From assembly GCF_036417355.1 (NCBI RefSeq), contig NZ_CP143889.1, positions 2,542,001 through 2,606,000 on the forward strand: 64,000 bases of DNA, in the 5' to 3' direction. This document shows positions 1-9,294 of the stretch, one piece after another. The notes beneath the pieces are model-generated. The model did no database searches. It saw only the letters and a program-made list of their open reading frames with translations, and had not been told where the DNA came from. A program made the position numbers and the translations under genes. Every line of letters begins with the position of its first letter. Positions within the stretch are counted from its first letter, which is position 1. The stretch is from Akkermansia sp. RCC_12PD (lineage in GTDB: Bacteria > Verrucomicrobiota > Verrucomicrobiia > Verrucomicrobiales > Akkermansiaceae).

Positions 1-298
1 TAAGGGTGAGCAACAGGAGCATGAAAGCCAGATAGAATCCGGAGAAGACGGAGGCGTACACGTACGGGAAGGCGGCGAAGAGGGCGCCCCCTCCCGTGAT
101 GAGCCAGACTTCATTGCCGTCCCATACGGGACCCACGGCATTGAGCATCAGCCTCCTGTTTTCATCTCCCTTGATAAAGAACTGGAGGGTGCCGGTTCCC
201 AGGTCAAAACCGTCCAGAACGGCGTAGCCGGAGAAGAGTACGCCGACGAGGATGAACCAGATGATTTGCAGGTCTGCGAGAGTGAGGTTGTCCAACAT
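1..298 (-). CDS. cydB: Cytochrome bd ubiquinol oxidase subunit II (partial, N-terminal part)
   Basis: The complement reads from an ATG at 298 into [19 protein letters not shown], then a [11 protein letters not shown] stretch and [20 protein letters not shown], all typical of the first two transmembrane helices of CydB, the membrane subunit that pairs with CydA in the bd-type quinol oxidase. The gene runs off the left edge, so only about 99 residues are visible. It starts 23 bp after the end of cydA, as expected for a cydAB operon. The enzyme reduces oxygen to water with quinol as donor in the inner membrane. The identity is secure from the helix motifs; nothing can be said about its C-terminal part. 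Confidence 0.93.
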   Translation of the reverse strand, partial: MLDNLTLADLQIIWFILVGVLFSGYAVLDGFDLGTGTLQFFIKGDENRRLMLNAVGPVWDGNEVWLITGGGALFAAFPYVYASVFSGFYLAFMLLLLTL

Positions 299-321
299 GG
301 TTTTAAGTGGGGGGATGAGGG

Positions 322-1702
322 TTAGTCTTTGACGAAGGGGACCTGAAGCTTGCCTTCACCCGTGCCGTCGTCTTCCTTCGCTTCCTGGTCGGGGCCTTTG
401 TGGATTTTATGGGTGATTTGATAAAGAAAGAGGGCCAGAAGCAGGGTATAGATGACGAAGAACATGCCCAGCGAGGAGAGTGCCTCCGCCGCGGTGAGGG
501 TGGGGGAGACGGCGTGCTCCGTCCTCAGGATGCCGTACACGATCCAGGGCTGGCGGCCCATTTCCGCCACTGCCCAGCCTACCTGGTTGGCAATCTGCGG
601 CCCCAATACGGAGAAGACAAAGCACCAGAGCAGCCATCGTTTTTCAAAGAGCCAGCCGCGTTTCCACGCCCAGAGGCCCAGCAGGAACAGGGCGCCCAGC
701 GCACAGCCGATGAGGATCATGAGGTGGAAGGAGTAGAAGACGGGCAGGATGGGGGGGGCGTTCGTCCTGCGGAATGGCGTTCATGCCGGTGATGGGGGTA
801 TCCAGGTCATGATGAGTCAGGAAAGTGAGCATGTACGGGATGGAGATGCCTGTCACTTCATGGGTGGACGGGTTCATCCAGCCGACGAGGTGGAGCGACT
901 GCGGAGCCCCCGATTCCATCACGCCTTCCATGGCGGCAAATTTAGCGGGCTGGTGGATGGAGACTTCACGAGCGCTGGAGTCTCCCGTGATGCCCATGCC
1001 TACCACGCCTATCAGTCCGATGACCAGCGCTACCTTGAAGCTTTTCTTGGCTCCGCCCGTGAAGCGTTTTTTGAGGATATACCAGGCAGAGACGCTGAGC
1101 ACCAGCGTGGCTCCCGCCAGCCAGCACCCCGCCAGGGCGTGCGTCAGGCGGTCCACCGTAGACGGGTTGAAGACCACATCATAGAAGCTGGTGATGTGCG
1201 CCTGGATTTTTCCGTTTACTTCCACCAGCTTGTAGCCGGCGGGCGTCTGCATCCAGGAGTTCGCCACAATGATCCAGATGGCGCTGAAATGGGCGCCCAG
1301 GGCCACCATGCAGGCGGAGAAGAAGTGCATTTTGGGCCCCACTTTGTCCCAGCCGAAGAGCAGGATGGCCAGGAAGCCGGATTCCAGGAAGAAGGCGAAG
1401 ATGCCTTCCGCCGCCAGGGGGCTGCCGAAGATGTCGCCTACGCAACGGGAGTAGTCCGCCCAGTTGGTGCCGAACTGGAATTCCATCACAATGCCGGAGG
1501 CCACGCCCAGCGCGAAGATGATGCCGAATATCTTGGTCCAGAATTTGGCCTGCTTGTGGTAGAGCTCGTTTTTTGTTTTCAGCCAGAGGCCTTCCAGTGC
1601 CACCAGTACCACCCCCAGGCCGATGGTCATCGGCGGGAAGATGTAGTGGAACATGATGGTGACGGCAAACTGAAGACGGGATAATAAGACCGGATCGTCC
1701 AT
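322..1702 (-). pseudogene. cydA: Cytochrome bd ubiquinol oxidase subunit I, interrupted by a frameshift
   Basis: The reading frame from the ATG at 1702 gives a convincing CydA N-terminus: His19 in an MFHYIFPPMT context (the known haem b595 ligand position), then the helices and THALAG motif of the family. At about 751-758 there is a run of eight G on the plus strand (C8 in the gene). Beyond it the frame becomes nonsense (PHPARLLLLPPHD) and stops at 644. The neighbouring frame continues correctly as ILPVFYSFHLMILIG and on to a stop at 322. With seven C instead of eight the gene would encode 459 residues, a normal CydA length. The break is therefore one extra base in a homopolymer: a sequencing error, a recent mutation or slippage-based variation. 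The downstream cydB looks intact over its visible part. Confidence 0.9.
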
Positions 1703-1854
1703 GATTGATTGGGGATGAGTGGTTGTTTATGGAACAAGATGCCGGCAGCCAAATTCCGGAACCTTTATGTTTTATACATCCCGGAGAGGGCTTTGTTCAA
1801 TTATTTTCCTTCTGCTCTGACAACTTTTTTAGATTTTCTCTAAAAAACAAGGGC

Positions 1855-2328
1855 TTAAAGGCGGATGAACGCTTCCGTGCCTTCTTCCGTCAAGTCAAAA
1901 AGGGTCAGCATGTCCTGCGGAGAAAGGCGAATGCAGCCGTGGGAGTCCGGTGTTCCGAGGCTGTCCGTCCGGTTGGTGCCGTGGATGTAGATGTAGCGCT
2001 CCCGCGTATTGACGTTTTCGGGGTCCAGGCCGTCCAGCCACAGGATGCGCGTCAGGATGAAGTCAGAATGTTCATTCATGCCCTCCGGGATGGCGGCCGG
2101 GTAGCGGCCAACCGGGAGCCGAGAGACGAAGATGGTGTCCTCAGGCAGTCCCGCTCCGATTTTTTTGCAGATGCGGAAGCGGCCCAGGGGCGTTTTCCCT
2201 GACCCCTGCTGACTGCCTGTGCCAGCTTTCCCGCTGGAAACAGGGCAGGAAAACAGGATTGTTCCGGCGGATTCCAGGGTCAGCTTCTGCCGGGAAAGAT
2301 TAATGTGCAGAACCGCGGGAGGAGACAT
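1855..2328 (-). CDS. L,D-transpeptidase (YkuD-domain) family protein
   Basis: The predicted 157-residue product has the YkuD signature: HGTNR around His116 and SHGCIRLS with the catalytic cysteine near residue 132. Members cross-link peptidoglycan stem peptides (3-3 links) or attach proteins to them. I chose the ATG at 2328 because homology begins there (VLHINLSRQKLTL); the longer frame back to 2457 overlaps the preceding phosphatase gene in another frame. No signal peptide or membrane anchor is visible with either start, which is unusual for an enzyme of the periplasm. It sits 41 bp downstream of the phosphatase and is probably the last gene of the trpB-led minus-strand run. A T/A-rich palindrome at 1825-1847 lies directly after the stop and may help termination. 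Confidence 0.85.
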   Translation of the reverse strand: MSPPAVLHINLSRQKLTLESAGTILFSCPVSSGKAGTGSQQGSGKTPLGRFRICKKIGAGLPEDTIFVSRLPVGRYPAAIPEGMNEHSDFILTRILWLDGLDPENVNTRERYIYIHGTNRTDSLGTPDSHGCIRLSPQDMLTLFDLTEEGTEAFIRL

Positions 2329-2369
2329 GCCGGGAAAGGAAAAAAGAGAAAAGGGGAACGGGAATGGGA

Positions 2370-2825
2370 TTAGGCTTCCTGCTCCATGCGGGCGATGATG
2401 GCGCGAATGGCGTCCGTGAGCTGCCGCGCCACCTTGTTGTAGGCGGCCTGCCCGCATCCGATGGGGTCACTGATGTTCCTGTTGTCCGTGTAGCAGGTGA
2501 CCAGCCTGATCTTGTCCGCGTGTTCGGGAAAGTTGGCCAGCATGACGGCCAGATGGCTTTCCGTCATCGTGTAGATGTCCGTGGATTCTTCCACCAGTTC
2601 CTGCGTGACGGCGCGGCTTGCATGGCCGGAAAGGTTTACTCCGTGCTCCCTCAGGACATGGAGCGTTTCCGGACTTGCCCCCTGCCCGTTCCAGGCCGCC
2701 GTACCTGCGGACCCCGCGAGCCATTCCGGATGGCTGGCGGAAAGCTTCAGGAAGAGGCCTTCAGCCATAGGGCTGCGGCACGTGTTTCCGGTGCAGATGA
2801 AGAGGATCTTTTTACGCTGGTTCAT
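2370..2825 (-). CDS. Low-molecular-weight protein-tyrosine phosphatase family protein
   Basis: This 151-residue protein opens with the LMW-PTP P-loop CTGNTCRS at residues 11-18, holding the nucleophile Cys11 and the phosphate-binding Arg17, and has the general-acid Asp of the DP motif near residue 120. Length matches the family. It is a cytoplasmic phosphatase; members dephosphorylate tyrosine, or in the YwlE branch arginine. The Thr-Cys pair in the P-loop (TGNTCRS) resembles bacterial YwlE/Wzb enzymes, and the exact substrate cannot be decided here. Its ATG overlaps the stop of the upstream CHASE2-like gene by four bases, implying translational coupling. Confidence 0.9.
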   Translation of the reverse strand: MNQRKKILFICTGNTCRSPMAEGLFLKLSASHPEWLAGSAGTAAWNGQGASPETLHVLREHGVNLSGHASRAVTQELVEESTDIYTMTESHLAVMLANFPEHADKIRLVTCYTDNRNISDPIGCGQAAYNKVARQLTDAIRAIIARMEQEA

Positions 2826-4306
2826 GAATCAGACTGTTTTTTGGGGTGGTGCGGAATGGGAACCTCATTAGGTTCCTGGTACAGGTTGTCCGGAGGGAGA
2901 ACGCTGCCGGCTCCGTTTCCGTTTTCCGGAAGGGTGGAGGGCGGCGGATCTTCCTCGTCATCTTCTTCCGCATCATGTAAAGGAGGGGAAAACCAGGGAA
3001 TCAGGCTGCCGGCCAGGGCCACGCCCAGCACGCCGGTTACGGGAGTCATGACGGGGAACCACACCCCGTGTACGGAAAAAAGGTACCACGCAAGGATGGG
3101 TGCCGACAGGATGCACAGGATCCACAAGAGCCAGCGCCCCCGTTTCCGGAAGCGGAGGGCCCACGTAGCCAGGAGCAGCACGTCCAGCACAATGACCCAT
3201 TGTACCCATGCGGGAGCCACCGGAACCAGCACGGGAGGGGCCGGGGACAGGGCTCCCATGATGCTGCGGATGGTTTTTGCCGTCAGGAGCGCCTGGGCGT
3301 CGGGAGCCTCGGAGGGGGTGAAGGGTTCGGAAACGATGACGGCGTCTGCGGAGGAAAGAAGTTTTCTGACGGTGCTCATATCCGGGGGACGGAGGCCGGA
3401 CATGACGGGAACGATGACTTCCTTCGTGTCCAGTAACGTGGGAGCGCTGTTTTCCGCCAGCGGGATGCGGCCATATTCATCCAGCGGAATGGAACGGTTG
3501 TTGCCGAGAAGGAGGGTATCGCCGGGGATGAGCCTGACGTCTTCCGGGTCCAGGTCCAGCGCATTCAGCGCAGCGACGAGGGGAAGGGTGGGGATGATGT
3601 CTTCTCCCCAGCGGACAAAGAGAGGGAACGATTTGCCGCTTTCCTGGCTTGCGGAGAACAGGTCGCTGTTTTCCACAACCGTTCCCAGCGTGCCGGCTTC
3701 CGTGGTTATTTGGGGTGCTTCCCCCACCAGCCTGTCCGCACGGGGGAATTGGTCCGTTTTGCCGATGATGTTACCGGGAGGGATGGCCAAATGCTTCCAG
3801 CCGGACGGCAGGGACGCTCTGCGGGATGATTCGCTCATCTGGCGTCCCAGCGCTTTGTGGCGGAAGCGGTCCAGTTCATATCCCACGGCAGATTTGACGA
3901 TGTTGTCGGGTTCCTCTTCCCAGGCCATGGGGGCAATGACGTAAACGTTTCTGGCGCCCTGTTCGTACAGGTGGCGGAACAGAACCGTATAGTCCATCGG
4001 ATTGGGCGGATAGGTGGGGAAACTGTTCAGGGCGGATTCCCGGTGCAGGGAGACGACGGGGAGAGGGGCCGTCTGTCCCTTGTTGAAAAACTCGTAAGGC
4101 TGTAGAACAATGTCGTTTTCGGCGTTCAGCCCCTCCGTCCTTATGGTGTGGTATTCCTTTTGCAGGGCGCGGACGGCGGCCCGTTCATAAAAAAAGACGG
4201 TAGGGGGGATGAGCAGGTAGCCGAATATCCAACCCAGCCCCAGCGAGAGCTGGAAAAGGGACAGAATGAGCAGGAATTTGGGTTTAAGAGTCATCAGGGC
4301 GGCCAA
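2822..4306 (-). CDS. CHASE2-like membrane protein without an output domain
   Basis: The 494-residue product has one N-terminal transmembrane helix (about residues 10-35), a large extracytoplasmic region to about 350, then three closely spaced helices (about 360-445), and ends in an acidic, proline-rich tail (EEDDEEDPPP). That layout, with phrases such as LFRHLYEQGARNVYVIAP in the periplasmic part, is like CHASE2 sensor modules, which normally precede a kinase, cyclase or GGDEF domain. No such output domain is present. The gene follows the APH-like kinase gene by 4 bp and overlaps the phosphatase gene by 4 bp, so all three are probably co-transcribed. The CHASE2 assignment rests on topology and general sequence feel, not on a profile match. 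Confidence 0.55.
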   Translation of the reverse strand: MAALMTLKPKFLLILSLFQLSLGLGWIFGYLLIPPTVFFYERAAVRALQKEYHTIRTEGLNAENDIVLQPYEFFNKGQTAPLPVVSLHRESALNSFPTYPPNPMDYTVLFRHLYEQGARNVYVIAPMAWEEEPDNIVKSAVGYELDRFRHKALGRQMSESSRRASLPSGWKHLAIPPGNIIGKTDQFPRADRLVGEAPQITTEAGTLGTVVENSDLFSASQESGKSFPLFVRWGEDIIPTLPLVAALNALDLDPEDVRLIPGDTLLLGNNRSIPLDEYGRIPLAENSAPTLLDTKEVIVPVMSGLRPPDMSTVRKLLSSADAVIVSEPFTPSEAPDAQALLTAKTIRSIMGALSPAPPVLVPVAPAWVQWVIVLDVLLLATWALRFRKRGRWLLWILCILSAPILAWYLFSVHGVWFPVMTPVTGVLGVALAGSLIPWFSPPLHDAEEDDEEDPPPSTLPENGNGAGSVLPPDNLYQEPNEVPIPHHPKKQSDS

Positions 4307-4310
4307 ATAG

Positions 4311-5249
4311 TTATTCTAGCATGCCTGCCAGAGGCTCGGCAAGCATGGAACCGGGGAGAAGACGGCGCAGATGCGCCAGCCCTGCGGGGATTTGTTCCAG
4401 ATACCAAGTTTTCCCTTTGTTGTGGCCGATGTTGGCGTACGCGCCCAGCATCTGCATGAGCCTTTGCAGTGCGCATGCTCGGAAGATGTCGCGGTCCAGG
4501 GCGCGCCCGGTGAGGTGCTCCCATTCCCGGAGCAGTTCGTCCGTCTGTTCCGTTTCCAGATGCGCGTACCCGTCAAACACCAGGGAAGCCAGGTCATACT
4601 CCGGACGTCCGCCGCGCATGCCCTGGAAGTCGATCAGCCAAGTTTTTCCTGCATGGATGTGCACGTTCTGCGACTGGCTGTCCCGGTGAACGGGGCAGAG
4701 CGGCAGGCCGGCCAGGAATTGCGCCATTTTCCGCAGCGCGGGATGGTTCAGGAAGCCGTTCGCGGACAGGCCCAGGTGCGTGCCCAGCAGATGTTCCGCA
4801 AAATATTCCTGCTCCCAGCGGTACAGGGATTCGTCAAAAGAGGGTTGAAAAGAAAAATTTTCCGGGAAGGGGCATTCATGCAGCAGGCGGAGCTGTTCCA
4901 TGGCCCGGATGTAGCGGAAACGGAGTTTCTCCCAGGGTTCGCTTCTGAAAGACAGGAGATTGTCGTCTCCCAGGTCTTCCGCCAGGGCTGCTCCGCAGCC
5001 AGGGCCTAGGGGTTCGTAGTCATAGACCTCCGGCACGTTGACGCCGTTGGCGCGCAAATGGCGATCCGCGGGGATGAAAGAGTCGTTGTCCGCGCGATCA
5101 TCTCCCCAGAGAATGCCGATGCAGGTCCGGTCTCCCAGGCCGATGCGCACAATAGTGCGGCCGGATGCGCCGAGGGCAATCGTCCGGAAGTCCTCTTCCC
5201 GGGGCGTGACGTGAAAGCTCCGTTGGACCAGGCGGGAGAGTTCTTTCAT
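4311..5249 (-). CDS. APH-fold phosphotransferase (possible amino-sugar kinase, AmgK-like)
   Basis: The 312-residue protein carries the APH/choline-kinase active site: a Brenner-type loop LCPVHRDSQSQN near residues 185-197 and the metal-binding IDFQGMRGG about 20 residues later, followed by YDLASLVFD. The DFQ-R-G-YDLASL pattern resembles AmgK, the anomeric N-acetylmuramate/N-acetylglucosamine kinase of cell-wall recycling. That role would suit a mucin degrader and the L,D-transpeptidase nearby, but this is inference; aminoglycoside, homoserine or choline kinases share the fold. It lies 44 bp downstream of trpB on the same strand and is likely co-transcribed with it. No nucleotidyltransferase (MurU-like) partner is present in the window. 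Confidence 0.75.
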   Translation of the reverse strand: MKELSRLVQRSFHVTPREEDFRTIALGASGRTIVRIGLGDRTCIGILWGDDRADNDSFIPADRHLRANGVNVPEVYDYEPLGPGCGAALAEDLGDDNLLSFRSEPWEKLRFRYIRAMEQLRLLHECPFPENFSFQPSFDESLYRWEQEYFAEHLLGTHLGLSANGFLNHPALRKMAQFLAGLPLCPVHRDSQSQNVHIHAGKTWLIDFQGMRGGRPEYDLASLVFDGYAHLETEQTDELLREWEHLTGRALDRDIFRACALQRLMQMLGAYANIGHNKGKTWYLEQIPAGLAHLRRLLPGSMLAEPLAGMLE

Positions 5250-5293
5250 GGGAGGAATGCAGGGAGCCGCCGTGCAGGCGGAAAGGGAAGGAA

Positions 5294-6517
5294 TCAGGCG
5301 GGGAACTGGTGGTTTTCTCCATAGCCATAGTTTTCCACGACGTAGTCCACGTCCTTGTCACCGCGGCCGGAACAGTTGACCAGAATGGCTCTTCCGGGGT
5401 TTTCCTGCGCCCACTTCATGGCATACGCAATGGCATGGGAACTTTCCAGGGCCGGAATGATTCCCTCATAGCGGGAAAGTTTGAAGAAGGCATCCACGGC
5501 TTCCTCATCCGTGGCGGTTACGTAATTCACGCGGCCGATGTCGTGCAGGTAGGCGTGTTCCGGCCCCACAGAGGGGTAGTCCAGGCCGCTGGCCACGGAA
5601 TGGACCGGGCCGGGGTTGCCGTCGTCATCCTGGAGCATGATACTTTCGAAACCGTGCAGAACGCCCTTGCTCCCGTAGGTGATGGAGGCGGAATGCTCCC
5701 CTAGTTTGGGGCCTTTGCCGAGCGGCTCCACGCCGTAAATATCCAGCGGATCGCCCAGGAAGGCGGTGAACATGCCCATGGAGTTGCTGCCGCCGCCCAC
5801 GCAGGCGCACACGGCGTCCGGGAGCAGTCCGGTCATTTCCAGGAACTGTTCCCGGGCTTCCACGCCGATGCACATCTGGAAGTCGCGCACCATTTGGGGG
5901 AAGGGGTGGGGGCCTACCACGGACCCGATACAGTAAATGGAGTCCTTGTAGCTGTTCAGGTAGGAATCAAAGGCGGAATCCACGGCTTCCTTCAGGCTCT
6001 GGAGTCCGTGGGTGACGGGAACGACCTTGGCTCCCAGAATTTTCATGCGTGTGACGTTGGGCGCCTGCTTGGCAATGTCGACCGCTCCCATGTGAATCTC
6101 GCATTCCAAGCCGAAGAAGGCGGCCGCCGTCGCCAGCGCCACGCCGTGCTGGCCCGCGCCCGTTTCCGCAATGATGCGTTTTTTGCCCATATATTTGGCG
6201 AGAAGGCCTTCCCCCATGCAATGGTTGAGCTTGTGCGCACCCGTGTGGTTCAGGTCTTCTCGCTTCAGATAAATCTGGGAGGTGCCCAGGTGGCGGGACA
6301 GGCGTTCGCAGTGGTAAACGGGAGTGGGGCGCCCCTGGAACTGCTTGCGGATGCGGCGCAGTTCGTTGATGAACTGGGCGGAATGGGCGATGGTCTGGTA
6401 AGCCTCCGTGATTTCTTCAAAGGCGGGGACGAGTTCGTCCGGCAGATAGACGCCGCCGTATTCGCCGAAGCGGCCCCGGGCATCCGGAAAATTGCGTAGA
6501 TAAGTATGGAGATCCAT
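5294..6517 (-). CDS. trpB: Tryptophan synthase beta chain
   Basis: TrpB condenses indole with L-serine to make tryptophan, using PLP. The 407-residue product has the PLP lysine in HKLNH (Lys96 from this start), the [13 protein letters not shown] entry motif, the ETGAGQHG substrate loop and the phosphate-binding GGGSNSMG loop. The frame extends upstream to 6670, but family similarity begins at [10 protein letters not shown]; an alternative in-frame ATG lies at 6529. No trpA or other trp gene is adjacent, so in this window trpB is separated from its partner and instead leads a run with the APH-like kinase. Canonical TrpB1 sequence features suggest it needs TrpA from elsewhere in the genome. Confidence 0.96.
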   Translation of the reverse strand: MDLHTYLRNFPDARGRFGEYGGVYLPDELVPAFEEITEAYQTIAHSAQFINELRRIRKQFQGRPTPVYHCERLSRHLGTSQIYLKREDLNHTGAHKLNHCMGEGLLAKYMGKKRIIAETGAGQHGVALATAAAFFGLECEIHMGAVDIAKQAPNVTRMKILGAKVVPVTHGLQSLKEAVDSAFDSYLNSYKDSIYCIGSVVGPHPFPQMVRDFQMCIGVEAREQFLEMTGLLPDAVCACVGGGSNSMGMFTAFLGDPLDIYGVEPLGKGPKLGEHSASITYGSKGVLHGFESIMLQDDDGNPGPVHSVASGLDYPSVGPEHAYLHDIGRVNYVTATDEEAVDAFFKLSRYEGIIPALESSHAIAYAMKWAQENPGRAILVNCSGRGDKDVDYVVENYGYGENHQFPA

Positions 6518-6726
6518 GGTGTGTTTCATTCGTGACTGCCAGTATTTAGCACGATGACCCGGTCCAGGCAAAAACAATCTCCACCGGAAGCCCGATTTAA
6601 GAGCTGGAAAGCGGCCGTGAAAAGCGTTCCGGCAGGCAGGAACGGCCGGGAGGAGGAACTCCTCCTTCAACGTCCTCCCTGCATGGCTGGCAGGGAGGGG
6701 GAAAGAAACGGACCTGTGCCCGGTTT

Positions 6727-7161
6727 TCAGCCCAGGCGGCGTCTTTTGATGGACTTGCCGGTGTCCGCGATGGCTTGGCGCGCCTCATGGTCCGGACCGG
6801 CCATCAGGGCGGCCAGGTCCCGGACGATGTTCTGGCGCATGCGGTCCACCAGTTCCCGCCCTTCCTGGGTGATGGCGACCATGATCTTGCGTCTGTCCTT
6901 GGCCGCGCTCATGCGGGTCAGGTAGCCCATTTCCTGGAGTTTGTCCACCATGCCGGTCGCCGCCGCCGTGGAATGGCCCATCTTCTGCGCGATGCTGGAC
7001 ATGCTCAGGAAGTCCTCGCTGGCCAGATAGGTCAGCAGGAAAAACTGAGGGTAGGAAACCTTGCCTTCATTCAGCTCCGGAGAGAGGTTGAGAATGCAGG
7101 AACGCTGGGTGAGCAGGACGAAGTCCGCCAGCTTGTTTGCTTCTTCAGAAATGGAGTTCAT
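6727..7161 (-). CDS. MarR-family transcriptional regulator
   Basis: The 144-residue protein shows the MarR winged-helix layout: an N-terminal dimerisation helix, the recognition region [23 protein letters not shown] at about residues 53-76, and the wing [16 protein letters not shown] near residues 89-105 (the DxR-x8-T-x2-G signature). Such dimers usually repress nearby genes and respond to small aromatic or oxidative signals. It is 209 bp upstream of trpB on the same strand; GC-rich hairpin-forming repeats between them (for example around 6676-6700) may end its transcript. Its own promoter should lie in the AT-rich region beyond 7161. Target and ligand are unknown. Confidence 0.88.
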   Translation of the reverse strand: MNSISEEANKLADFVLLTQRSCILNLSPELNEGKVSYPQFFLLTYLASEDFLSMSSIAQKMGHSTAAATGMVDKLQEMGYLTRMSAAKDRRKIMVAITQEGRELVDRMRQNIVRDLAALMAGPDHEARQAIADTGKSIKRRRLG

Positions 7162-7909
7162 CGACGTTGTGAATGTTTGGGGTAAGTTTGGTGCTGTGTT
7201 CGCATCCGGAAGCTGTCCGGCGGTTCGGCAAACCTACCTCTTGCATCTTTCCGGAGCAAGTCAAAAAGATAAATTTTTATTAAAATTTTACATTTGCGGA
7301 TAGTACGACTTTTGGTGGTAACTTTTATACAATATGTTGAATGTGAATAGAATGATATTATTTTGATGATACAATGTGAATAACATGTAAAAAAGATGCG
7401 TAACCTGCTGAGAAAATAAATCATTTCCGTGTCCGGCATTTATAGCTGTCAAAAATGCCGGAAAAAGATGGATGCAGGATGACAAGGCCCTGCCGGATCA
7501 GGATGGCGGAAACGGGAAAAAGGCTGGAATTTGCCACTTCCAACGGAAAGTTTTATGCCGGAGCGGAGGCGCTTCAAGGGGATGGAAAACGGTGGATTTG
7601 CGGTGCCAGGCCCGTTCCGGAAGAGTTGGAATGCCTTCTCCGTGGAGGAGGCTTTTTTCTTTAAAACATCCTTATGGAAAATGCCGCTAAAGTGCTGTCT
7701 GCCAGGAAATGGCTCCGCCGATGCGAAGTTTCCGTGCAGGAGGGGTAAACGGGGGTGAAAGACTGTGGAAAGGCGTCAGTTCAGAGTCAGGTCCGGAGAC
7801 GGTACAGGCGAGGAGCCGGGCGGGCAGGCTCACGTGCAGAGAGGCATTTTTCTCCGGGTTTTCCCTTCAATTCAGGGATATTCGGGCGGACGGGAAGCTT
7901 TCCTTCCTG
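7162..7909. other. Intergenic region, AT-rich, with a possible terminator
   Basis: No gene is supported in this 748-bp stretch. Positions about 7265-7430 are markedly AT-rich and could hold the marR promoter. A 69-codon open frame on the plus strand (7455-7664) has no recognisable family. A GC hairpin at 7633-7652 (GCCTTC...GGAGGC) followed by six T at 7653-7658 looks like a rho-independent terminator on the plus strand, which suggests that some transcript, perhaps a small RNA, ends there. The evidence is weak. Confidence 0.3.
7633..7658 (+). terminator. Possible rho-independent terminator without an assigned gene
   Basis: A stem GCCTTC/GGAGGC is followed directly by TTTTTT. The loop is small, and no confident gene lies upstream on this strand, so the site may be fortuitous or may end an unrecognised transcript that starts near 7440. 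Confidence 0.35.
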
Positions 7910-8413
7910 TTACTGCCTTCTGGTGGCAAATGCTTCTCCGCCGACCAGCCAGTTCTTTCCATCCGGGGTATGGATGTTTTTCCAATGGAACGTATGATCC
8001 GTGATGTCGGAAAAAATCCATTTCATGTTCTTTTGCGTGATTTCGGTCAGGATGATCTGGCCGTCCTCCTTTTTAGCTTCAAGTTGTACGGCTTCCCCGG
8101 CGGTTCCGTAAAAGATGTCCCACGCGCGTTTTCCGGGGTGGTAAATCCTGATGGTTGTTCCGTAGGCCGCATCCGGCCACGTTTTCGTCTTCCTGGCCTG
8201 GCGGGAAGGGCAGATAAAGATGTCCTGAATGGCCGTGCCTTCCAGAACCCAGGAGAAAATCCATTCCCCCGGAACATGGCGTTCCTGTTCCGTACCATGG
8301 CCGTCAATCCATTCCATGTCCCAGGTTCCCACCAACGGACCGAACCAGTTGTCTTCTTCCGGAATGGAGGGGTGTTTGCCCTGGCTCGTCAATGCTTCTT
8401 CAAATTCTTTCAT
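7910..8413 (-). CDS. Hypothetical protein, lipocalin-like beta-barrel (DUF1579-like)
   Basis: The 167-residue protein has no signal peptide and a high content of Trp and alternating beta-type segments: WFGPLVGTWDMEW, GEWIFSWVLEGTAIQDIF, GTTIRIYHPGKRAWDIFY. The opening 'G-W' strand, a middle 'W.F..VLEG..IQD' strand and a late 'W..F..I.DHTFHW' strand resemble small lipocalin-like domains described as DUF1579 or SnoaL-adjacent proteins, which bind unknown small molecules. It appears monocistronic. The family resemblance is my reading of the strand pattern and should be treated as tentative; the gene itself is well supported by codon composition and length. Confidence 0.7.
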   Translation of the reverse strand: MKEFEEALTSQGKHPSIPEEDNWFGPLVGTWDMEWIDGHGTEQERHVPGEWIFSWVLEGTAIQDIFICPSRQARKTKTWPDAAYGTTIRIYHPGKRAWDIFYGTAGEAVQLEAKKEDGQIILTEITQKNMKWIFSDITDHTFHWKNIHTPDGKNWLVGGEAFATRRQ

Positions 8414-8749
8414 GTGTGGGAGTGTATTTTGCCTTCCCGTGGAGAAGAAACGGAGACGGGGACGTTGATTAGCAGGGCAATTCCGGGGAAAGGCGTCTAC
8501 CCGTACCGCCGCAGGAGGCGATTGATGATTGAGCCGGAAGTCCGGAATCTGGGAACAAATCTCGGTCCATGAAAAACAGGAACGCTGGCGGTAGGGAATA
8601 TCGTGGGTAGTAAAACGGCTTTTTTCAAACGGGCTGTACAGGGGAAGGAAAGTCTATCCCTCCGGCGGGGAGAGGGGAAGGCCGTTCTCCGGGGCACGGT
8701 TTTTCATGAAACAGGGCCGGAGAATGGCCGGAAAGCCGCTTGTTGCGCG
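8414..8749. other. Intergenic region with no recognised feature
   Basis: This 336-bp stretch lies between two minus-strand genes. The long plus-strand frame crossing it is only the antisense of ferritin extended leftwards. I see no RNA gene, repeat or strong terminator. It should contain the promoter of the 7910-8413 gene. Confidence 0.4.
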
Positions 8750-9259
8750 TTAATTGGCGGGAGGAGGGGTAAAGACGCGGGAACCCAGGTCCTTGTCCAG
8801 GAGGAGCATTCCCTGGCCTTCTCCCTTGATCAGGCGGAGCTTGCTGATGATGTCCTTGACGGTTTCCTCTTCCTCCACCTGCTCGCTGACGAACCAATGC
8901 AGGAAAATGTCCGTGGCAAAGTCCTTTTCCTCCTTGGCCAGGCGCACCAGCTCATTGATGCGGCGGGTAACTTCCTGTTCATGCGCAAGCGTGGCTTCGA
9001 ACACTTCCAGTACGTTGGCCCACTGGGCCGCGGGAGCGTCAATGGGAAGCATGACCACCTGGCCGCCGCGGGCCAGCAGAAAATCATAGAGCTTCAGGGC
9101 GTGGGCGGTTTCCTCCTGGTACTGGACGCGCATCCAGTGGGCAAACCCCGTGAGGCCGGCGTCCTGCATGTAGGCGGACATGCCGAGGTAGAGGTTGGCG
9201 GAATACATTTCCCATTTGATTTGCTCATTCAGAGCAGTTGCCATTGTTGTACTGATCAT
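8750..9259 (-). CDS. ftnA: Non-haem ferritin
   Basis: Ferritin stores iron as a mineral inside a 24-subunit shell and detoxifies Fe(II). The 169-residue product has the four-helix pattern and the ferroxidase residues Glu17 (KWEMYSANLYLG) and Glu50/His53 (EETAHALKLYDF), plus the second-helix-pair glutamates in EQEVTRRINEL and EQVEEEE. The start at 9259 is preferred because an AGGA sits about ten bases upstream and family similarity begins at ALNEQIKWE; ATG 9244 is possible. It lies behind a strong terminator of the upstream gene and so has its own promoter. The symbol ftnA is by family; ftn would do as well. Confidence 0.94.
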   Translation of the reverse strand: MISTTMATALNEQIKWEMYSANLYLGMSAYMQDAGLTGFAHWMRVQYQEETAHALKLYDFLLARGGQVVMLPIDAPAAQWANVLEVFEATLAHEQEVTRRINELVRLAKEEKDFATDIFLHWFVSEQVEEEETVKDIISKLRLIKGEGQGMLLLDKDLGSRVFTPPPAN

Positions 9260-9294
9260 AATAAATAATCCTGTTGATTTCCCTTTCCTTCTAC

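Noticed and set aside
7158-7439. 93-codon minus-strand frame upstream of marR
   Set aside because: It lies in AT-rich promoter-like DNA, overlaps the marR start, and shows no conserved motif.
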